From positions 37,658,002 to 37,722,001 of the forward strand of contig OY987242.1 of NCBI GenBank assembly GCA_963920765.1: DNA of 64,000 bases. The letters run 5' to 3'. Positions 56,690-64,000 of this stretch are shown here, in pieces. A model generated the notes under the pieces. That model was not told where the DNA came from and made no database searches. It saw nothing but the letters and a program-made list of their open reading frames with translations. The position numbers and the translations under genes were made by a program. The stretch's first letter is position 1. The number at the start of each line of letters is the position of its first letter. Source of the stretch: Ulota crispa. Its lineage: Eukaryota > Streptophyta > Bryopsida > Orthotrichales > Orthotrichaceae.

Positions 56690-57027
56690 CTCTGTCTAGC
56701 TAGCACTCTTACCAATATTCTCTTCTCCTTGAACCACTCTAGCTAGATCTAGACCTGTCGGCAACTGAATCTGGGAACGAACCTAGTCACCTACTTGTGC
56801 TGAAATTCTCGATTCGTACTCTAGCACAGAAACTTACTGAAAGCGAAACACGAGCCAATCAATGCCAGCTCAAACATGGGAAGCTGCAATGTTGAAGGTG
56901 TCAATCTCAACATCTGCACACAAGAGATTGAATTAAAAGAGAGTCTCAGGGTTGGAGTCGACTCGTGCTCAGATAGCGAAGGTACTTTGGGAAACGCTGT
57001 TGGAGTAAAACATTTTAGTTTGAGACG

Positions 57028-57395
57028 AATCTCAAAATTGTGCAGAACCAGATTTGAAACAAACAGAAAGTGTTGTGCTCTTGTAACTGAAACGTGGCAC
57101 CATCTAGTACAATCCTTAATATATGCACACACAGAGAAATAGCAAGGCCTTGTTCTTCGACACAAGATTTCTGGGCTCTCTCAGAAACGCGCAGGACCAG
57201 ATTTGGAAACCCAACAAAAGATTTTCGATCTCGGGCTGAATTTTGAACCTTAACACCCACAGTATATATGCCCAGAAAGCGAAATTGAAGGACCTCGTAC
57301 TTTGACACAAGATTCCTAGGCTCTGGCAGAATCACGCAGGTGCAGAATTTCGAAATCCAGGAAACAGAGCTGAAATCTCGAACCGTAACACTACA
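57028..57395 (-). repeat. Three-fold 140-150-bp repeat upstream of SAUR
   Basis: Diverged tandem units share GACACAAGATTYCTGGGCTC, GCAGRACCAGATTTGRAA and a CTGAAATCTCGAACC-type block. The landmarks CAGAACCAGATTT (57043), CAGGACCAGATTT (57196) and CAGGTGCAGAATTT (57338) are 153 and 142 bp apart. On the minus (gene) strand the two spacers carry TATA-like words (GCATATATTAAG near 57113-57124, GCATATATACTG near 57259-57270). The position 340-700 bp upstream of the ATG suggests a promoter or leader. Confidence 0.65.
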
Positions 57396-58204
57396 CACAA
57401 AGTGAGACTGCGAGGGAGATTGTTGGGCTATTTCTGAGTGGCGAATGTACTAGTTGGGAAAAGCAATAACAGAGTCGATCACTTGGAAGAGATCCTGAAT
57501 TATGAGCTTAGTACTGAGAAATGGGCTGAGAAACTGAGTGCTAAGACAGTACTACTGTTGCCTTCAAGCAACTGACTTTACCGCATCTCTAGCTCGCTTC
57601 ACTACTGCTCTCACAGAGTCACAGACTGTCACGCACTCTTCTGCAAAGTGATCGACGAAGCTACTGTACTTAATTAAACTAAAGGACAGATTCCGTAAAT
57701 CACGACACTGTTCAGACGTACTTGCAAGTACTTGCTCTCCGGTGATCAGAGGTGCGTAACTGCAGCCGTTGCAAGCTACAGTGGTGAGAATGATTCGGCG
57801 TGTGCTCTCGCTAGCTCCTCAAGAATGCCTGCAGAAGCAGAACGGGCAAAGGGTAGCTGGCGCTGGAATTAATGCAAGCCCTGCGTTGGAGTGACGCTGG
57901 CGACGAGGGTTGGCACATGATGACCGCGGTGTGTGTAGAAGGCCATCGAGGAGCCCTGATTGTCCCGAGCGCGCGGCTTTGGGTGCACTATCTTGGCATC
58001 TACGGTTTTGCAAGAGGTGTTGGAAGGGATGTTACTCAACATAGAGATTGGTTGTGCATTTTGTGTTGCAAGATGAATTGAAGATTTGAAGTAAGTAGTT
58101 GGAATTTGGTTGTAAAACGTAGATGCTCTTGGCTCAAGTTTCCATATTCCTTGAAATTGATTAAAGGTAGTAACTCAAAGTTGAAGCCTAGTTGTAGAAA
58201 ATAG
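57396..58204. promoter_or_regulatory. GC-moderate upstream region of SAUR gene
   Basis: Composition stays gene-like to about 58080, and no other gene was recognised. A short tandem ACTTGCAAGTACTTGC lies at about 57720-57737. Probably the distal SAUR promoter. Confidence 0.4.
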
Positions 58205-58462
58205 AACGCCATATTCATTAAATTGGGAAAATATTGGGTACCATTTTGTACCTCACCTTAATTCAAGACATTCACCTTAAACCAAATTCAAAGGTATTAG
58301 ATTTAATCTGAGTCACTAAAATTTTTTCCCTTGCAAACTCCTCCTCTTAGGAGAGGTCACATGTACCCAAAAAAAAATAGTGGAGCTCAGATTAAGGTGA
58401 CCACCTTAATCCTTTAAAAGTCCCACTTTGTAAGCTTTTTCCCAATTTAACGAATATGGCGT
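58205..58462. mobile_element. ATTCATTAAATTGGG-family MITE, interior type 1
   Basis: Ends AACGCCATATTCATTAAATT and its complement. The interior has TTTTGTACCTCACCTTAATT, CACATGTACCC and GGTGACCACCTTAATCC. Confidence 0.85.
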
Positions 58463-58672
58463 TATAGTCGTAAAGTGAATTCATTAAAAAAAATATGAGC
58501 CCTCTACTAGGTCCCAAAGAACCCTCTCAAGGGGTCTCCTTAATTGTTTTAATTTGTACTTTGGAGTAATAAAAATTCTCTACACCCTACTATGCCTTTG
58601 ACTACAATCATGGCTCACATTGGCATGTCCAATTTTCATTGGGCGTCACAATTACATGCACATATTACCATG
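58463..58672. other. Spacer between two type-1 MITEs
   Basis: No coding signal was seen. It includes TCAAGGGGTCTCCTT and AATTTGTACTTTGGAGTAAT, resembling DNA near 15935-15985. Confidence 0.4.
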
Positions 58673-58930
58673 AACACAATATTCATTAAAAGGGGAAAAA
58701 CATGTGTACCATTTTGTATTTCACCTTAATCCAAAATAGCCACCTTAAACTAGATTCCAAGGTATCATATTTAGTATGAGCCACTAAGATTTTTTCCTTC
58801 TCAAATTCCTCCTCTCAGGTGAGGCCATGTGTACCCAAAAAAACGTTGGAGCTTGGATTCAACTGACCACCCTAATTCTTCAAAAGTCCCACTTTGTAAG
58901 CTTTCTCCCCTTTTAATGAATATTGTGTTT
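58673..58930. mobile_element. ATTCATTAAAAGGGG-ended MITE, interior type 1
   Basis: Ends AACACAATATTCATTAAAAG and CTTTTAATGAATATTGTGTT. The interior is nearly the same as 58205-58462, in direct orientation 210 bp away. Confidence 0.85.
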
Positions 58931-59976
58931 ATGGTCCTTTTTCTCTATATTAAAATCTTTAACCTAGTACTTGTGAGGGTAACATTAGTTATGATTGTGT
59001 ACAATAGTAGGAGAATAATTAAGAAATTGTGACATAGTACTAGATTGCCATTTTCTATTCTTAGTTTTTGTGATGTACAATATGAAAATCATACAAGGTA
59101 GAGACACTTCACACACACTTTTAATGTACCCGGCCTAGGCTCAACAAATGTTAAGAGTGTCAACTCTTAAGGGCCTTGTGGGGAGTTCATATTTTTTCTA
59201 ATGCCAGTCACTAAGTTAATGGTTGTGTAAGGTCATTTGAAATCTTAGTATGCTATATCAATTTTTTGTGAATATTTTGGATATATTTATAATACTAAAT
59301 GAAGATTTCAAGTAAGTGAGAGTGTGAAACCAAAATAGAATCTAGTAGTTGTAACTTGTAAAAGTTGCAGACATTTATCATTAATATCTTTGCAAGATTT
59401 ATTGGAATTGGCAAACAAGATCTTCAGGCATGTACAAATTGATCAAAGTAAGTAGTTCAAATTCAAAATATAATTACAAAGTATAAAATGTTCAATGTAT
59501 TTATAAATTTACATATTAGTTAAAAATGACTTGTGAGAAGATGTTTGAGGTATTTCATGCTTGAAGTTTCAATTGGTTGATATTAATATAGCAATGCTTA
59601 AGGGCTTCATATTTCATAAGCTATCCATGTGTAGGTCTAATATACGGGGAGAGCCAAAAATCAATAGAAAGCCAGCCGAATGAAATGTGAAAACAATTGA
59701 TTGAAATCTAAGTTGACTGGTTAAAAATCAACTAATTTTTTAGAAAATTTGTAGTTATCCTGTAACTATACAGGGAATAGCCAGTGCAACCACTAAACAA
59801 ACCAGATGAAAATGAGAAATGTATGCTTTTTGTCAAAGAAGCTCAAAATCTCCCTGTACACTGGGTAGGTCACTTGATTTAAGGTTTATATATTTATTGT
59901 TTATAAGAAAAAACACATGGATTGACAACTCTAATAATAATGTTTAGTGTTGTGGACTTATAGTGTTATTTATTCT
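58931..59976. other. AT-rich intergenic DNA, nothing recognised
   Basis: No coding signal or repeat ends were seen. Confidence 0.55.
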
Positions 59977-60236
59977 AAACGCAATATTCATTAAATTGGG
60001 AAAAATAGTATATTTTGGGACTTTTGAAAATTTTAGGTGATCACCTAAAATCAAGCTTGCGGCGTTTTTTTTAGTACACATGCCCTCACCTGAGAGGAGA
60101 AATTTGCAAGGGAAATAATCTTAGTGGCTCATACTAAATCTGATACTTTCAAATCTAATTTAAGGTAACTTTTTGGGTTTAAGGTGGAGTACAAAATGGT
60201 ACCTTTGTTTTTCCCAATTTAACAAATATTGTGTTT
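59977..60236. mobile_element. ATTCATTAAATTGGG-family MITE, interior type 1 (inverted)
   Basis: Ends AAACGCAATATTCATTAAAT and AACAAATATTGTGTTT. The type-1 interior is in the opposite orientation (TTAGGTGATCACCTAAAA, CACATGCCCTCACCTGAGAG, GTGGAGTACAAAATGGTACC). Confidence 0.85.
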
Positions 60237-61067
60237 CTATTGTTCAACTCACTCTAGTTCTCATTTAGGTGACAATGAATGTTCATGTTGACAATTATTT
60301 ACTGTTGGAAACTATTTTAGTGCAAGATAAAATATTATAAATAATTTTATATTTTTGAAATAAAATTAGTTAACAATTAAATTTTATGCTATCATCTAGT
60401 GTTGATAACACTAATAGTGTTGTTGACAGTAAGTGTTACAATTTGTAAGCAGTGCTCCTAACACTAAATATTATTATTATTGTAGTGAAAAATTCCATCC
60501 AAGCTATGATAAAGATACGCATGTCTACAAGCAGGTGTAATGAAGAATGCTTTTGAGCCTTTAGATCCAACAGCCACAAAGGTACATTAGTGAGGAAATA
60601 ATAAATGGGGATATGTGTGTCTTTCTTTGCTTGCTTTCTTTCTTTGCTTGCTTACTTTCTCGATTGCGACATTGCTTGAAACTTTCTTATCAAGCCCAAT
60701 GCAAGTCAAGGGTGGTCACAGAATCACAGATGTGGGCCACGTTCCAACTTTACAAGTATCCAACCAACGCTAAATCTCAATTTTGTTGAGCTGTAAAAGA
60801 CATATATAAAAACATTGAAAAAATGTGTGAAGGAGGCGGGGAAGGAGGTTCGAAGTTGAGTTTTTGGTTCTGCTCAACCCAATTCTTAAAACATTGTCTT
60901 ACTTTCTTAGGTTTTAAAAGTGATGTCACTTAAGTATTTCCAAGGGGATGCTCACAATACGTTCCTCGTCCCACTGAAATCTCAGAATCTAATCGATATG
61001 AAGCCAAACTTGGGACTTTGCGCTTCATACTACGTCTCAAGTCCCACGTCTTTGATTATGTACTGTA
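60237..61067. other. Intergenic DNA with CTTT/GCTT simple repeat
   Basis: A pyrimidine-rich CTTTCTTTGCTTGCTTTCTT tract lies at about 60622-60662. The open frame at 60920-61129 runs into element C and is not supported as a gene. Confidence 0.45.
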
Positions 61068-61956
61068 CAGTACTCGGACAAATTTTTTTGCTGCCCCCTT
61101 TTGTCACTTTGATCACTCACGGAATTTAGCCTTTTGGTAAATATAATTGGAGTTTTTTTATTTTGCACCATGGATGTTAAATTCTTACTAGTAATCCCAA
61201 TGACACATATCAAAAATCAACTTCAAAAAAACAAACCTCAATTTTTGGTGAATTGTTTTGTATAATAACCATGAGTTTACAAGAAGATTGATTGAAAAAC
61301 ATTGGTGATGAATTTTGAGATTTGATTGCACAAGCATGTAAGAAACATTCATAGGCAGATTTTCCATGCTAAAAAAGACCCCCTTAAGTAAAAAAATTTA
61401 ACATGCAAAAATTTAAGTGCAACCTTTAATATGCCCAAATTTTATAAAATAGATATTTTTATGTTTTAACTAGCTTTTCACTAAGGAAACATAATATCAT
61501 GTTCAAAAGTACAAACTTAGTCACAATATATGAGTCAAATAGAAAATTTTAATTTTCTTAAAGAAATGTCTATTTCACAAACTTTGGGCATATTAAAGGT
61601 TGCACTTAAATTTTTGCATGTTAAATTTTTTTACTTAAGGGGGTCTTTTTTAGCATGGAAAATCTGCCTATGAATGTTTCCTACATGCCTGTGCAATCAA
61701 ATCTCAAAAATTCATCACCAATGTTTTTCAATCAATCTTCTTGTAAACTCATGGTTATTATACAAAACAATTCACCAAAAATTGAGGTTTGTTTTTTTGA
61801 AGTTGATTTTTGGTATATGTCACTGGGATTACTAGTAAGAATTTAACATCCATGATGCAAAATAAAAAAAATTCCAATGGTATTTACCAAAAGGCTAAAT
61901 TCCGTGAGTGATCAAAGTGACAAAAAGGGGCGGCAAAATTTTTTGTCCGGGTACTG
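61068..61956. mobile_element. Pogo-like foldback element C, 889 bp
   Basis: CAGTACTCGGACAAATTTTT at 61068 and its near-complement ending GTCCGGGTACTG at 61956, with TA at 61066-61067 and 61957-61958. Arms of about 365-370 bp carry the shared module (GCAATCAAATCTCAAAAATT, TTCATCACCAATGTTTTTCA) and GACCCCCTTAAGTA. The centre of about 150 bp has CATAATATCATGTT and TTAGTCACAATATATGAGTC, as in D and E. Confidence 0.85.
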
Positions 61957-61958
61957 TA

Positions 61959-62666
61959 GTATTGTAACAATTGTGTAGTGTGGCAGAAGCCCTAGATACT
62001 TCAAAATAATGAAGAGCAGGTTTTAAATGTCAAGCATCTAATTCCTGAAGTTAAGAAACTCTTGTGTTTTGTAAACTTGTAAGGTACTGTATAAACCCGT
62101 AGAAGAGTTGGCCTTTTATGTGTCAAACGACATTAGCGTGGAGATGAGGTGTCACATTTAGGAAAAACATGTCCTAAACAACTTATCCATACAGATTATT
62201 ATAAACTAATAATTTCAGACATGTTTTTCTTGTCATGGGTTGATGTTTGCAATTCCCTTTCAGCCATTATGTATCTCTGCTAGAACCAAAATGCTCCACA
62301 TAAAATGGTGCCATGAGTTTTGAAAAATCTTCCTGAACGATTGTCACTAAATTCTTACTTGCACCTACAATTGTCAACAAACTTTGTGAGCTATTGAGAT
62401 TTCTATCACGTAGCTAATAACAATAATCAAGATTTGGTGTTATTCACAATCCCACATAGCACTCTTTTAGGTAAAGTTGTCAAACTTGAATGGGAGCCAA
62501 CTTGAGCTTTTGTCATGATTTGTTAACGTTGTGATAAGATAATACTAGTCATTAGAGAGAATCATTAATAGGATTAGAATTGCCACAATTTTTGTGGATA
62601 TACGTCAAACGGTCTATACAACATTTGCATTTCACAAGGAAATGTTGTTACAAGTCCCTTCAAAAC
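61959..62666. other. AT-rich intergenic DNA, nothing recognised
   Basis: No coding signal was seen. Confidence 0.55.
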
Positions 62667-62990
62667 AAGGGAAAATTTTATGGATACTCTTGAAGTTTGC
62701 CATATTTGTATACCCTTAGTTTTTCAGAAATTGCACAAATACTCTTGGACCACAGTTTATAAGCATTTGTTTTGTTGTGCAAGCTACTTCCTTCATGACC
62801 AATGTCAAAGCAAGGAGTGCAATAGAACCAAAAAAAGAAGTAACATGCACAAAAAGAGAGAAGGGAGTGGCATGCACAATAGAACAAATGCCTAGAAATT
62901 ATGATCTAAGGATTATTGTGCAAGTTCTGAAAAACTGGGGTATCTATACAATTATCGCAAACTTCAAAGGTATCCATAAAACTTTCCCTT
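62667..62990. mobile_element. Palindromic MITE, AAGGGAAAATTTCATG family, copy 2
   Basis: AAGGGAAAATTTTATGGATA at the left and ATCCATAAAACTTTCCCTT at the right. Inner blocks TTGAAGTTTGCC, GTTTTTCAGAAATTGCAC and GTGCAAGCTACTTCC pair with their inverted partners. Confidence 0.8.
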
Positions 62991-63660
62991 GAAACAAAAT
63001 GCATGTAATACATACAATGGCAATATTCTAATTCTAGTTCAACAATTAAAACTCAAGTGATTGTTATCCTTCACATAAGAGTTAACAATTAGAACTTCTT
63101 TACTTATTGCTTCAAATACCATAGTGTGACATGGGTTCTATTTTTTATTAATTGAAAAATGTTAAAAACAAATTTTCACAAGATGTCAATAAACAAATGA
63201 CGAAATTTGTGAAAATTGTATAAGAGCTATGACAAAAAGTTCATTAATAAACGTCAATGCTAAAAGGGTTTTGAATTACTTGTAACTCAAACCATCAACA
63301 ATTTAATTAAAACTTGTTACACACACCCACTTCCATTCATGTGAGCATTATAAAAATTAAACTGCTTTCACTTTTATTGTCCCTTTAAATTCAAAAGGAC
63401 ATGATCTTTTGTTCACATTTAATGTGACAAACAAAGAACTAATTATGTACTTACAAAATCAAAATCATACTTATTACATTTTAATGTATACAAAAAGCTT
63501 TGGGTGAAAATAATAATTATTTTGTCATTGCAAAAACAAAATCCTTGTCACACTACGGTATGTTCATCTTTAGTTAAATGTAATGAATCAAGTCAACTTT
63601 TCACTTGAAATATATAAGCTTTTTTGCAAATTGCAGTGTTTACGAAATATGTTGAATATG
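62991..63660. other. AT-rich intergenic DNA, nothing recognised
   Basis: No coding signal was seen. Confidence 0.55.
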
Positions 63661-63738
63661 AAGATCCAGGTCCGAAGTAATCCCTGAGCATGGACCACAG
63701 ACAGCTTTGCTCTTTAGAACTTGTTTGTTCCAGATTGG

Positions 63739-63873
63739 ATGGCCCAAGGGCCAAGGGTAGAGAAACGCTTTGTTGCTGGCAAGAGGGCCCTCAGCCTGAG
63801 CGAGACCAAGCGCAATCTCAACTCTTTAGTGCAGTTGAAAGGAATTTTGCAGCTTTACGCTTCGCATCTCTGA
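63739..63873 (+). CDS. Small GC-rich open frame at right edge, unknown
   Basis: A 44-residue frame (MAQGPRVEKRFVAGKRALSL at its start, ending LYASHL) lies in an abrupt GC-rich patch, about 63660-63880. A possible acceptor TTTGTTCCAG precedes it and a possible donor GATCCAG|GTCC lies just upstream at about 63670, so it may be an exon of a gene extending beyond the window. An overlapping frame in another phase (63690-63881) is equally open. Function unknown and the gene call is weak. Confidence 0.25.
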   Translation: MAQGPRVEKRFVAGKRALSLSETKRNLNSLVQLKGILQLYASHL

Positions 63874-64000
63874 GACTGTGACGTTAAAAGTCCAAAAAAC
63901 TAATTCCTTCTCTCAAGAGTTCAGAATAAGACCTGTAAAAAATTTCCCACAACATGGTACACTTTGAGACACATTGAACGAACACGCTAGGATGCGATAT

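Noticed and set aside
57015-57398. 127-codon minus-strand open frame upstream of SAUR as a separate gene
   Set aside because: It coincides with the three-fold DNA repeat, and units are not conserved as protein. At most it could be an upstream open frame.

Overview
The window looks like nuclear DNA of a land plant. Gene bodies are GC-moderate with ordinary GT-AG introns, and they sit as islands in long AT-rich intergenic DNA packed with small non-autonomous transposons. The recognised families (plant BAG5/6-type co-chaperone, DGS1/NCA2, heavy-metal-associated HPP, GIL1/IRKI, SAUR) are all plant families. The bodies and termini of the repeats recall non-seed plants, perhaps a bryophyte, but that placement is inference and not demonstrated.

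Layout. 1-1671 (-) is the 5' part of a BAG-domain gene running off the left edge. It diverges from a 14-coding-exon DGS1/NCA2-like gene at 3308-8448 (+); the two share about 1.6 kb of promoter and leader. 9.2-19.8 kb is repeat country: MITEs, a decayed LINE 3' end at about 10.1-11.8 kb, a CCCAT-rich simple repeat, foldback elements and a PIF/Harbinger-type MITE at 19427-19757. Two HPP-type heavy-metal-binding paralogs lie on the + strand at 20307-20861 and 30853-31386, separated by about 10 kb of transposon-rich DNA. 32-36 kb is AT-rich. 36.4-42.1 kb holds an intronless-looking 3.5-kb reading frame: a very long 18-residue-repeat coiled coil joined to a GIL1/IRKI C-terminal domain. 42-56 kb is again repeat-rich. 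A SAUR gene lies at 56174-56689 (-), with an unusual three-fold repeat in its upstream region. The rest is AT-rich with more MITEs, and a small GC-rich open frame lies at the right edge.

The most notable content is the transposon fauna: (i) piggyBac-like elements with C-rich ends flanked by TTAA; (ii) long foldback elements with CAGT ends flanked by TA (Tc1/mariner-pogo type), which share an internal module but have different termini, two of them abutting and sharing one TA; (iii) at least eleven copies of a MITE family with the end ATTCATTAAWTTGGG carrying two unrelated interiors; and (iv) several palindromic MITE families.

The host genes do not form an obvious pathway. No RNA gene, CRISPR array or intact autonomous transposase was seen.
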